Assembly: GCF_014646075.1 (NCBI RefSeq)
Contig: NZ_BMMT01000021.1
Coordinates: 18,699-82,698, forward strand
Reading direction: 5' to 3'
Source: Saccharopolyspora thermophila
GTDB lineage: Bacteria > Actinomycetota > Actinomycetes > Mycobacteriales > Pseudonocardiaceae
Length of the DNA stretch: 64,000 nt
Positions 17,125-24,787 of the stretch are shown piece after piece. Position 1 is the first letter of the stretch, and each line of letters begins with the position of its first letter. The position numbers and the translations under genes are program-made. The notes under the pieces were generated by a model. It was not told the origin of the DNA. It did no database searches and saw only the letters and a list, made by a program, of their open reading frames with translations.

Positions 17125-18576
17125 TCATGTCCGCGATCGGGAACCCCGGCTGATGCGGGGCACCAAGGGGGCGATCGTGCGGGCGCGAATCACTCCCCAC
17201 CACAGACCGGCCCCGTAGGCGAGGTCGTCCAACAGCCGCACGAGCACGTACGGCACCGGACGCAGGGTGCTTCCGCTGCTCCTGCGATCCAGCAGGCCGT
17301 CCACCACTGCGGCCGCGACGAGGCCGCGGCGTGCCCGGCGGCTCACCAGCGCCACCGCGACGCTGATCGGCCAGTAGTGCCGGGTCGCGGCACGGGCGAG
17401 CTGGCGCACAGTGGCATACAGGGTGCCGAGCGCCAGCAGGACGCCGGCACGCACGGGCGCGTCGGCGTCCGGCAGGCGACGCGTCATCCGGGCGGCGATG
17501 ACCGCGACCAGGCCCCCGGCCAGCGGAACCAGCCGGCGGTCGGTCAGCAGGCCAGCGGCCACCAGGGACCACCACGGGGCCTGCACGGGCGGGATCTGCC
17601 GCGGGTGCCGGAGCGCCAGCGGTGCGGCGCTGGTCCCGTAGAAGGCGCGCTGGGCGAGCCACCGCCGCAGATCGGTCCGGTGCTCGTGCGCGACGCGCGC
17701 AGCGGGCACGTAGCGCAGTCGCCACCCCGCCTCGTGCAACCGCAGGCAGAGGTCCACGTCCTCGCCGACGCGCATGTCGGCCGCGAATCCCGCAACGGCC
17801 TCCCTGCGCACCACGACCGTCGTCGTCGGCACGTACGACAACCTGGTCAGCGGTGCGACGAGCCCCTCCCGTGGCCCCATGTCCAGCGGGGAGCAGGTTC
17901 GTTCGAAGGCGTCCAGACAGCCCCGGTCGTCGGAGCGCAGGGGCACGACACGCGGCGCGGCCAGGGCGACCGCCGGATCGAGGAACTGCGCCACCAGCGG
18001 GGAGAGCCACCCCGGCTGCGGGACGACGTCGGAGTCGATGAACGCCACGAAACGGGTGCTGGAGCGCGACAAACCGGTGTTGCGGGCCGCCGCGGGCCCA
18101 AGGCTGCGCTCGTGGCGGAACACCCGCGCGCCGTGCCTGCGGGCCGCGGCGGCGAGCCGTGCGGGGTCGCGGGAGCCGTCGTCGACCACCACGACCGGCA
18201 GGTCGGCCGTCTGCGGATCCTGCCGCAGTGCGGTCAGCAGACGCTCGAGCATCTCGACGCGATCCCGGACCGGGATCACCACACTCACCTCGCCCACCCG
18301 CACCTCGGGTGGGCGCGGGTTGACGATCCCGGCGTCGAGGAGCCTGCGGGCCAGCGCCTGGCTCGCCGGCCCGGACACCGCGAACCCGCCGCTGGCCAGC
18401 AGTCGCGCCGCGCGCTCCGACAACCGCACGAGCCGGGGCGGCGATCCGCCGAACAGGAGCCTGCCGTTGCGGGACCGGTGCACGTCCGCGGCGAGCTCCA
18501 CCGCGAAACCGTCGGGCAGCGTGGTTTTGGTCGGGGTGAGGGCCACTCGGCCCACTGCGGGATGCGTCGTGGTCAA
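17125..18576 (-). CDS. mftF: MftF, mycofactocin glycosyltransferase
   Basis: The protein contains a GT2 glycosyltransferase domain at about residues 100-330: VSVVIPVRDRVEMLERLL, the VVVVDDGSRD nucleotide-sugar site, FIDSDVVP as the DxD and a later W-x-x-x-G-x-x-L/R segment. C-terminal hydrophobic segments suggest membrane association. MftF adds beta-1,4-linked glucose units to premycofactocin or its precursor. The longest reading begins at 18639, deep in the SDR gene. I prefer the TTG at 18576, whose TTGA overlaps the SDR stop, follows a GGGGGG tract and gives 483 residues, close to the family size. Confidence 0.92.
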   Translation of the reverse strand: MTTTHPAVGRVALTPTKTTLPDGFAVELAADVHRSRNGRLLFGGSPPRLVRLSERAARLLASGGFAVSGPASQALARRLLDAGIVNPRPPEVRVGEVSVVIPVRDRVEMLERLLTALRQDPQTADLPVVVVDDGSRDPARLAAAARRHGARVFRHERSLGPAAARNTGLSRSSTRFVAFIDSDVVPQPGWLSPLVAQFLDPAVALAAPRVVPLRSDDRGCLDAFERTCSPLDMGPREGLVAPLTRLSYVPTTTVVVRREAVAGFAADMRVGEDVDLCLRLHEAGWRLRYVPAARVAHEHRTDLRRWLAQRAFYGTSAAPLALRHPRQIPPVQAPWWSLVAAGLLTDRRLVPLAGGLVAVIAARMTRRLPDADAPVRAGVLLALGTLYATVRQLARAATRHYWPISVAVALVSRRARRGLVAAAVVDGLLDRRSSGSTLRPVPYVLVRLLDDLAYGAGLWWGVIRARTIAPLVPRISRGSRSRT

Positions 18577-19352
18577 CTGCCGAACCCCCCGTCCGCGTGC
18601 ACCACTGAGCCGGTCACCGCGGCCGACTCCGGGGAGCACACCCAGGCCACGGCCGCGGCGACCTCGTCGGGGGACAGCAGGCGTTGCACCAGTTGGTGTT
18701 CACCCAGGGCGGCAGGATCGGCGAGCCCGTAGATCGTCGCCGTGGCCCGGAGCATGTCGGTGTGGGTCGATCCGGGGGAGACCGCGACGGCGCTCACCCC
18801 GGTTCCGCGCAGGTCGCACGCCAGTCCCCGGACAAGCCCCAGCACCGCGTGCTTGGCCGCGCAGTAACCGCCCAGCCGCCACAGCCCCTGGTGCGCGGCG
18901 GCCGAGGCGAGCGCGACGAACCGTCCGCTGCGCGGTTCGGGGGCCGCCAGTAGTCGGGGCACCGCGGCGCGCGCCAGGTTGAGCACACCGGTGACGTCGA
19001 CGTCGAGCAGGGTCTGCCAGCTGCGCTCCGGGATCTCCCACACCGGCTCGCCGCCGGCGATCACCGCCGCGCACGCGACAGCGGCGTCCAGCCTGCCGTA
19101 GTGGCGCAGCGCCAGATCGCACGCCGCCACCAGTGTGCTCGGTTCCCGGACGTCCCCGACCAGCGTCTGCACGCGCGGGGTGTCCTGCGCCAGGGCGGTC
19201 AGTTCGTCCGGTCGCGCCAGCGGGTAGTCCACGGCCGGGTCGTCCGCGCAGCGGTCGACGGCCACGACCGACCAGCCTGCGGCCACGAGGCGGCGCACCA
19301 CCGCCGCGCCGATGCCGCGGGCGGCGCCGGTCACGACTGCCACGCGGGTCAC
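18573..19352 (-). CDS. Mycofactocin-cluster short-chain dehydrogenase/reductase
   Basis: The 259-residue SDR shows the Rossmann motif TGAARGIGAAVV at its N-terminus, the cofactor-region DVRE (D near residue 70), an alanine-rich strand in place of NNAG (VACAAVIA) and the active-site Y-x-x-x-K as YCAAKHAV. The preceding serine is in ALASAAAH. Its GTG start overlaps the mftE stop as GTGA and its stop overlaps the mftF start, so it is translationally embedded in the mft operon. SDRs of this group are thought to use tightly bound nicotinamide and mycofactocin as electron acceptor. The substrate cannot be read from sequence. It occupies the operon where other clusters carry a GMC-type mftG. Confidence 0.9.
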   Translation of the reverse strand: MTRVAVVTGAARGIGAAVVRRLVAAGWSVVAVDRCADDPAVDYPLARPDELTALAQDTPRVQTLVGDVREPSTLVAACDLALRHYGRLDAAVACAAVIAGGEPVWEIPERSWQTLLDVDVTGVLNLARAAVPRLLAAPEPRSGRFVALASAAAHQGLWRLGGYCAAKHAVLGLVRGLACDLRGTGVSAVAVSPGSTHTDMLRATATIYGLADPAALGEHQLVQRLLSPDEVAAAVAWVCSPESAAVTGSVVHADGGFGS

Positions 19353-20080
19353 GACGCCTCCTGCCGGACCGCGTTGCGCAGCCGGCCGACGCGGTCGACG
19401 TGCCAGGAGCGCACGGCGTCGACGAGACCCGTGGCCATCTCCGCCAGCAACGCGTCGCCTTCGGAGGCGTTCGCGCCCGACGGTTGCCCGATGACCCCGT
19501 TCGGGCTCACCGCCCGCACTCCCTCGGACACCATCCGGTCCAGCAGGCGACCGGCGGGTTCGGGCGGGCCGGGGGCGAGCCGTCCGAACCGGACCGAGGT
19601 GGGGCGCAACGCGGACATCATCGACGTTTCGGCGCGGGCCGCATGCGTGTGCGGTTCCCCGCTGGCGCAGGGCCACCACGCCACGTCCCGTCCTTCGCTG
19701 CGCAACCGGCGTACCGCGCCGACCAGGCTGTTCAGGTTTCCGCCGTGCCCGTTGACCAGGACGAGCCGACCTGCCCACCGCAGCATCGAACGCCCGAGTT
19801 CGACGATCAGCAGGTGCAGTGCCACGTGGCCGATGGAGACGGTCCCGGGGAAGCCTTCGTGCTCGCCGCTGGCCCCGTAGTGCTGGGTGGGGGCGAGCAC
19901 CACGTCGACGTCCCCGTGCAGCCGGGCAGCCGCTCGTTCGGCCACCGCTGTCGCCACGGCCGCATCGGTGTCCAGCGGGAGGTGCGGGCCGTGCTGCTCG
20001 CAGGAGCCGAGCGGAACCAGCACCACCGGTTTGCGCGACTCCAGCTCGGTCCACGTCCGGTCGGCGAGGCGTTCGGTCAT
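19349..20080 (-). CDS. mftE: MftE, creatininase-family peptidase of mycofactocin biosynthesis
   Basis: The 243-residue protein starts at ATG 20080, which overlaps the mftC stop as ATGA. Creatininase-family metal ligands are visible: LGSCEQHGPHLPLDTD near the start (E and H), the central GHGGNLNSL and a downstream E in a HTHAARAETS segment. MftE cleaves the MftC-modified C-terminal dipeptide from MftA, releasing AHDP, the mycofactocin core. Length and position between mftC and later genes agree with the family. Confidence 0.95.
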   Translation of the reverse strand: MTERLADRTWTELESRKPVVLVPLGSCEQHGPHLPLDTDAAVATAVAERAAARLHGDVDVVLAPTQHYGASGEHEGFPGTVSIGHVALHLLIVELGRSMLRWAGRLVLVNGHGGNLNSLVGAVRRLRSEGRDVAWWPCASGEPHTHAARAETSMMSALRPTSVRFGRLAPGPPEPAGRLLDRMVSEGVRAVSPNGVIGQPSGANASEGDALLAEMATGLVDAVRSWHVDRVGRLRNAVRQEAS

Positions 20081-21327
20081 GACCCGCCTCCCGAGGACCA
20101 TGGCGCGGCAGCGGCCGGGAGGTCGGCAAGCGGGCTCTCGTTGCACGGCCGCTGGGTGGCTCGCACCCCAGGCATGCCGAGCGCAACCGCTCGTCGCCCG
20201 CTCCGCCTGGAGTGGTCCTGTGTCGCGCGGGGCACGGCGCTGTGGTCCACCTCGTCCAGAAGCCGCGCGCCGTGGCCCTTGACGCACTCCGGATCCGGCC
20301 CGTCGAGGGGGAGTCCGGTGAAGAACTTCGCCGCCATGCACCCGCCCTGGCAGGCGTCGAACGCCGGGCAGGAGGTGCATGTGCCGCCGGTCTGCGTGGT
20401 GCGCAGCTGGGTGAACAGGTTCGAGTTGCGCCAGACCTCACCGAACCCGGCGGTGCGCACGTTGCCCGCCTTGAACGCGTCGTGGATCGCGAACGGGCAG
20501 GCGTAGACGTCACCCACCGGATCGATCAGGCACACCACCCGGCCCGCGCCGCACAGGTTGAGCCCCGGCAGGGGTGCGCTGCCCAGCGCGTTGAGGTGGA
20601 AGAAGGAGTCGCCGGTCAGCACGTCCTCGCCGTGGTCGAGCAACCAGCGGTAGATCTGCATCTGCTGCTCGGCGGTCGGGTGCAGGTCGTCCCACACGTC
20701 CGCGCCGCGCCCGGACGGGCGCAGCCTGGTGATCCGCAGCTGCGCGTCGTAGGAGTCCGCGATGGCCTTGAACTCGTCGAGCTGGTCGACGTTCTGGCGG
20801 GTCATCACCACCGAGATCTTGAACCCGCGCATGCCGGCGGCCGCCAGGTTCTCCATGGCCCGCCGCGCCATGTCGTAGGAACCGGGGCCGCGCACCGCGT
20901 CGTTGATCTCGCGGGTCGCGCCGTCCAGCGAGATCTGGACGTCGACGTAGTCGGTGGCCGCGAGCTGCCGGGCCCGCTGCTCGGTGAGCCGGACGCCGTT
21001 GGTGGAGAACTTGACGCCGACGTGGTGGGACACCGCGTAGTCGAGCAGTTCCCAGAAGTCGGGGCGAACCGTGGGTTCCCCACCGCCCACGTTGACGTAG
21101 AAGACCTGCATCCGCTCCAGTTCGTCGATCACCGCCTTGATCTCGTCGGTGGTCAGCTCGTCGGGGTCACGGCGGCCCGACGAGGACAGGCAGTGCTCAC
21201 AGGCAAGGTTGCAGGCGTAGGTCCACTCCCAGGTCAGGCAGATCGGCGCGGCCAGGCCGTGCTTGAACTGCTCGGTCAGGGACGGCACCGGCGACGGTCG
21301 GTGCGCTCGTGGCTCGGCGGTGGTCAT
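20077..21327 (-). CDS. mftC: MftC, radical SAM maturase of mycofactocin
   Basis: The 416-residue protein has the radical-SAM cluster motif CNLACEHC at about residues 35-42, a GGGEPTVRPDF glycine motif near 80, and a C-terminal SPASM region with several cysteines (LNLCGAGRVVCLI, VYACPF, GTCTSCPAFDACQGGC) for auxiliary iron-sulfur clusters. MftC decarboxylates the C-terminal tyrosine of MftA and forms a Val-Tyr carbon-carbon bond, using MftB as peptide chaperone. The C-terminal 45 residues beyond the SPASM region are basic and poorly conserved-looking. An AAGGAG site precedes the ATG; mftB lies 16 bp upstream. Confidence 0.97.
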   Translation of the reverse strand: MTTAEPRAHRPSPVPSLTEQFKHGLAAPICLTWEWTYACNLACEHCLSSSGRRDPDELTTDEIKAVIDELERMQVFYVNVGGGEPTVRPDFWELLDYAVSHHVGVKFSTNGVRLTEQRARQLAATDYVDVQISLDGATREINDAVRGPGSYDMARRAMENLAAAGMRGFKISVVMTRQNVDQLDEFKAIADSYDAQLRITRLRPSGRGADVWDDLHPTAEQQMQIYRWLLDHGEDVLTGDSFFHLNALGSAPLPGLNLCGAGRVVCLIDPVGDVYACPFAIHDAFKAGNVRTAGFGEVWRNSNLFTQLRTTQTGGTCTSCPAFDACQGGCMAAKFFTGLPLDGPDPECVKGHGARLLDEVDHSAVPRATQDHSRRSGRRAVALGMPGVRATQRPCNESPLADLPAAAAPWSSGGGS

Positions 21328-21343
21328 GGCACTCCTTGCGCGG

Positions 21344-21637
21344 TCAGGGGTGTGGTGGCCGACGAACGATCATCTCGGCCTCCGCGAGGGAGGCCAGGGC
21401 GCGCAGGTAGCTCGGCCGTTCCCGGTCGGCCACCCGGCAGGCGCCGAGCGCCTCGTGCACCGAACCGTGTTCGACGAGTCGCTCGACGACCTCGACGAGC
21501 TGGCGGGTCTTCAGAAACGACAGCCGCCGCGTGCCGAAGTGGTAGGCGAGCGCGCCGAACGGCTCCGGCCGCAGCGCGACCTGTGGGTTGCGGCGGTACG
21601 GGAGGTCGGGCCGGAAGGCCGAGCTACCCATGCTCAT
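21344..21637 (-). CDS. mftB: MftB, PqqD-like peptide chaperone for MftA
   Basis: The start at 21637 (MSMGSSAFRPDLPYRRNPQVALRP) gives 97 residues; the reading from 21661 would begin inside mftA. The protein resembles RiPP recognition elements: an RPEPFGALAYHFGTRRLSFL beta segment, then helices TRQLVEVVERL and a C-terminal helix. MftB binds the MftA leader and presents it to MftC. It lies 8 bp after mftA and 16 bp before mftC. Confidence 0.93.
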   Translation of the reverse strand: MSMGSSAFRPDLPYRRNPQVALRPEPFGALAYHFGTRRLSFLKTRQLVEVVERLVEHGSVHEALGACRVADRERPSYLRALASLAEAEMIVRRPPHP

Positions 21638-21645
21638 CACCGTCC

Positions 21646-21777
21646 TCAGTAGACGCCGCACATGCCGTCGATGGACACGTCCTCGACGAGCATCTCCTCG
21701 ACGACGTCACCCGCCGCGGCGCCGGACGCGGGGAACTCCGCGGCCTGGGCGGCCTCGGTCGAGATCTGCTGCTCCAT
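21646..21777 (-). CDS. mftA: MftA, mycofactocin precursor peptide
   Basis: This 43-residue peptide reads MEQQISTEAAQAAEFP at the start and ends VEDVSIDGMCGVY followed directly by TGA. The C-terminal I-D-G-M-C-G-V-Y is the hallmark of MftA. The last Val-Tyr pair is the substrate converted by MftC/MftE/MftD to the cofactor core. The acidic EEMLVEDV segment belongs to the leader contacted by MftB. A good AGAGGTGA ribosome site precedes the ATG. It is the first gene of the operon and faces the methanol dehydrogenase gene across a 366-bp control region. Confidence 0.97.
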   Translation of the reverse strand: MEQQISTEAAQAAEFPASGAAAGDVVEEMLVEDVSIDGMCGVY

Positions 21778-22143
21778 GGCTTCTCACCTCTGTGGAGTAG
21801 GGGAAAACGGATTCCGCATCGCCAACGCTTGCGGTGAGGAAACGCTAAGGAGACGCCGCCGCGCGGCTCGCCGTGCGACCGGTCGTTGTGACCCTGTCCG
21901 ATCGAACGGGTCGTCGCGCGCGGTCGGGTGCGGATCCGACGGCGCACCTGTCCGATCGAACGGGCACCGCCCTCCCCGATCGTCCGGACTGGCGGTTCCG
22001 GACGGCGGGTTCTGGCCCGCGGAGGCTTCTCCGGGGTGACGCGGCGCACTAGTTTCGCGGTTCAATCCGGACGGGACAGCGGTTCCGCCCGGAGCATCTG
22101 GAGCCGGAAGCAGCGCAACGCCGCGCGTGGAGAGGACTGCGAC
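21778..22143. promoter_or_regulatory. Divergent control region of the mft operon and the methanol dehydrogenase gene
   Basis: This 366-bp gap holds no gene. It contains two identical 18-bp copies of CCTGTCCGATCGAACGGG at 21893-21910 and 21947-21964, 54 bp apart (about five helical turns). A degenerate, inverted CCCGATCGTCCGGAC lies at about 21976-21990. A related palindromic site lies upstream of the second alcohol dehydrogenase. The copies are probably binding sites for an activator shared by both sides, most plausibly the NarL-type regulator at 27336-28028. This assignment is inference. Confidence 0.7.
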
Positions 22144-23436
22144 ATGCAGGTCGACGAACTGCTGAAGCCATTCCCGATCAAGGAGTTCCACCCGTTCCCC
22201 CGCGCCCTGATGGGCCCGGGCGCGCACGAGATGATCGGGCCTGAGGCCAAGAAGCTGGGATTCCGGCGGACGCTCGTGATGACCTCCGGTCTTCGCGGCA
22301 CCGACATCGTGCACAAGATCGTGGAGTCCATGAAGTACCACGGTCTCGAGGTCGTCGTGTACGACCAGGTTGAGTCCAACCCCAAGGACTACAACGTCAT
22401 GGACGCCGTGAAGCTCTACCAGGAGAACTCGTGCGACTCGTTCGTCTCCATCGGTGGCGGATCGTCGCACGACGCCTGCAAGGGCGCGCGGATCTCGGTG
22501 GCGCACGACGGGCGTAACGTCAACGAGTTCGAGGGCTTCAACAAGTCCGAGAACCCGAAGAACCCCCCGCACATCGCGGTGTCCACGACCGCGGGAACGG
22601 GCTCGGAGACCTCCTGGGCATACGTCATCACCGACACCACCACCGACCCGGACAACCCGCACAAGTACGTCGCCTTCGACGACGCCTCGGTGGCCACCCT
22701 GGCGATCGACGACCCGGTGCTGTACTACGACTGCCCGATCGACTTCACCGCGCAGTGCGGGTTCGACGTGCTCGCCCACGCCTCCGAGCCGTACGTCTCG
22801 CGGCTGAACTTCCAGCCTTCGCTGGGTAACGCGCTGCACGCGATCAAGCTGACCGCGGAGAACCTGCGTCAGGCGGTGTGGAACGGCCAGGACCTCCCCG
22901 GTCGCGAAGGCATGATGTACGCCCAGTACATCGCCGCGCAGGCGTTCAACTCCGGTGGGTTGGGCATCATCCACTCGATCTCGCACGCGGTCAGTGCCTT
23001 CTACGACACCCACCACGGGCTGAACAACGCGATCGCGCTGCCGCGGGTGTGGGCGTTCAACATGCCGGTGGCCTACAAGCGGTTCGCCGACATCGCCCAG
23101 GCGATGGGTGTGGACACCCACGGCATGACCGACGTCCAGGCGGCCGACGCCGCGCTGGCCGCGGCCATCCGGTTGCTGCGCGACGTCGGCATCCCGGAGC
23201 GGTTCGTCGACGTGCACGCCGACACCTACTCGAAGAACCGGTTGGGCAAGGGCCCGACCAAGTTCTACGAACGGTCCGATGTGATCAAGGGCGACGCCGC
23301 CGACGTCGACCGCATCACCAACCACGTGCTCGGTGACGCCTGCACGCCGGGCAACGCCAAGGAGTGCACGTTCGACACGGTGCGTCCGGTGGTCGAACAC
23401 TGCATGACCGGCGACCTGGACGACCTGCTCAGCTGA
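22144..23436 (+). CDS. mno: Mycofactocin-associated (NDMA-dependent type) methanol/alcohol dehydrogenase
   Basis: The 430-residue protein is an iron-type (group III) alcohol dehydrogenase close to the Mno/Mdo enzymes of methylotrophic actinomycetes. It has the SIGGGSSHDACKGARI nucleotide loop, the TTAGTGSETSWAYVI segment and metal ligands in CGFDVLAHASEPYVS (D, H), HSISHAVSAFYDTHHG (H, H). The start after GAGAGGACTGCGAC gives MQVDELLKPFPIKEFHPFPRA, the conserved N-terminus of the group. Such enzymes form decamers with tightly bound NADH and pass electrons to an external acceptor, shown in mycobacteria to depend on mycofactocin. It is divergent from mftA and upstream of moxR/VWA/mftM. Confidence 0.93.
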   Translation: MQVDELLKPFPIKEFHPFPRALMGPGAHEMIGPEAKKLGFRRTLVMTSGLRGTDIVHKIVESMKYHGLEVVVYDQVESNPKDYNVMDAVKLYQENSCDSFVSIGGGSSHDACKGARISVAHDGRNVNEFEGFNKSENPKNPPHIAVSTTAGTGSETSWAYVITDTTTDPDNPHKYVAFDDASVATLAIDDPVLYYDCPIDFTAQCGFDVLAHASEPYVSRLNFQPSLGNALHAIKLTAENLRQAVWNGQDLPGREGMMYAQYIAAQAFNSGGLGIIHSISHAVSAFYDTHHGLNNAIALPRVWAFNMPVAYKRFADIAQAMGVDTHGMTDVQAADAALAAAIRLLRDVGIPERFVDVHADTYSKNRLGKGPTKFYERSDVIKGDAADVDRITNHVLGDACTPGNAKECTFDTVRPVVEHCMTGDLDDLLS

Positions 23437-23519
23437 CCCGCCGGACCAGCCGTGGGGCCGCCGGACCCGGCCCCCCCACGGCCCCACCATCCCCCGCACA
23501 CCCACTCCCGGAGGTAACC

Positions 23520-24728
23520 GTGCCCGACAGCAACCCGGATCACTCCCCCGCGACGCGCCCCTTCGACTCGGTCGCGGAGGTGGTGGAGCGGTTCGCCGAA
23601 CGCGGGTACATCGCGGACCGCCGGCTGGCGACCACCGTCTTCCTGCAGTCCCGCCTGGACAAGCCACTGCTGCTGGAGGGGCCGGCCGGGGTCGGCAAGA
23701 CCGAGCTGGCCAAGAAGCTGGCCGAGGTCACCGGGCGCCGACTGCTGCGGCTGCAGTGCTACGAGGGGCAGGACGAGAGCAAGGCGCTCTACGAGTGGGA
23801 CTACGGCAAGCAACTGCTCTACACGCAGATGCTGCGCGACAAGATCGGCGAGATCACCGCCGACGCCCCGGACCTGGCCACCGCGGTGGACCGCATCAGC
23901 AGCCAGGACAGTGTGTTCTTCTCCGACCGCTTCCTCGCCGCGCGACCGCTGCTGGACGCCATCCGCGGCGAGCAGCCGGCCGTCCTGCTCGTCGACGAGG
24001 TCGATCGCGCCGACGAGGCGCTGGAAGCGGTGTTGCTGGAGTGCCTGGCCGAGTTCCAGGTGTCCGTGCCGGAGGTCGGCACCTACCAGGCCGCGGTGCC
24101 ACCCTACGTCGTGCTGACGTCCAACAACACCCGCGATTTGTCCGCCGCGCTCAAACGGCGCTGCCTGCACCTGTTCCTGGACTACCCGGACCACGAACGC
24201 GAGCTGGAGATCCTGCGGTCCAAGCGCACCGGACTGCCGGAGAACCTGGCCCGGCAACTGCTCGGCGTGGTCCGCGAGTTGCGCTCCCTCAAGCTGCGCA
24301 AGGCACCCAGCATCTCCGAGACCATCGACTGGGCCCGCACGTTGGCCGTTCTCGGTGCCCAGGAACTCGACGCCGAACTGCTGTCCGAGACCGCGAACGT
24401 GGTGCTGAAGTACGAGCGCGACATGCGGCACGCGCTCGAGGTCCTGCCCCAGCTGGTGGACCCGAACCGCGAGGTCCCCGAGCACCTGCCCGCCCACGGC
24501 CACGGTCATGGCCACGGCCACGGCCACGGTCATGGCCACGGGCACCATGCGCACCACGACGATGACGACGTCGACGGGCGCGCGGTGCGAGCCGCCAAGG
24601 ACCGGCCGGGACGTTTCGACGAGAACTACTACGGCGCTCCTGGCTCCAGCACCCGGCCTCCGTCGCCGCAGCGGGCCGGCGGCCAGGGCCACCGTGCCTT
24701 CGCCGCCGCGACCCGCCGCCGCCCCTAG
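23520..24728 (+). CDS. MoxR-type AAA+ ATPase with histidine-rich tail
   Basis: The GTG at 23520 follows a GGAGGT site and gives 402 residues. Walker A GPAGVGKTE is near residue 54, Walker B AVLLVDEVDRAD near 153, sensor-1 LTSNNTRDLS near 200, and an arginine-finger region RRCLHL follows. Residues about 326-350 are a run of alternating His-Gly ending HHAHHDDDD, then a disordered tail. MoxR ATPases act with VWA proteins as chaperones that insert metals or activate enzymes. The next gene encodes that VWA partner, and the upstream gene encodes a metal-dependent dehydrogenase. A role in loading or activating the methanol dehydrogenase is the natural inference; the His tract suggests metal binding or storage. 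Confidence 0.88.
   Translation: MPDSNPDHSPATRPFDSVAEVVERFAERGYIADRRLATTVFLQSRLDKPLLLEGPAGVGKTELAKKLAEVTGRRLLRLQCYEGQDESKALYEWDYGKQLLYTQMLRDKIGEITADAPDLATAVDRISSQDSVFFSDRFLAARPLLDAIRGEQPAVLLVDEVDRADEALEAVLLECLAEFQVSVPEVGTYQAAVPPYVVLTSNNTRDLSAALKRRCLHLFLDYPDHERELEILRSKRTGLPENLARQLLGVVRELRSLKLRKAPSISETIDWARTLAVLGAQELDAELLSETANVVLKYERDMRHALEVLPQLVDPNREVPEHLPAHGHGHGHGHGHGHGHGHHAHHDDDDVDGRAVRAAKDRPGRFDENYYGAPGSSTRPPSPQRAGGQGHRAFAAATRRRP
24497..24565 (+). repeat. Hexanucleotide-like repeat encoding a His-Gly tract
   Basis: The unit CACGGC / CATGGC is repeated about nine times within the moxR-type gene, encoding alternating His and Gly and ending in HHAHHDDDD. The unit is six bases, so length variation keeps the frame. 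Confidence 0.85.
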
Positions 24729-24787
24729 CTCCGCGCCACCCCGGTCGGCGCAGGCCCGTGCGGGCTGTGCGACCAGAAAGGCTCACC

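Noticed and set aside
17125..18639. mftF start at 18639
   Set aside because: It would overlap the SDR gene by 67 bp and add a non-conserved G/R-rich leader; the TTG at 18576 fits the operon's stop/start overlaps.
21784..23667. 627-residue minus-strand frame opposite mno
   Set aside because: Antisense to a strongly conserved dehydrogenase, with R/G/V-rich shadow composition; mftA and its promoter occupy its 3' part.
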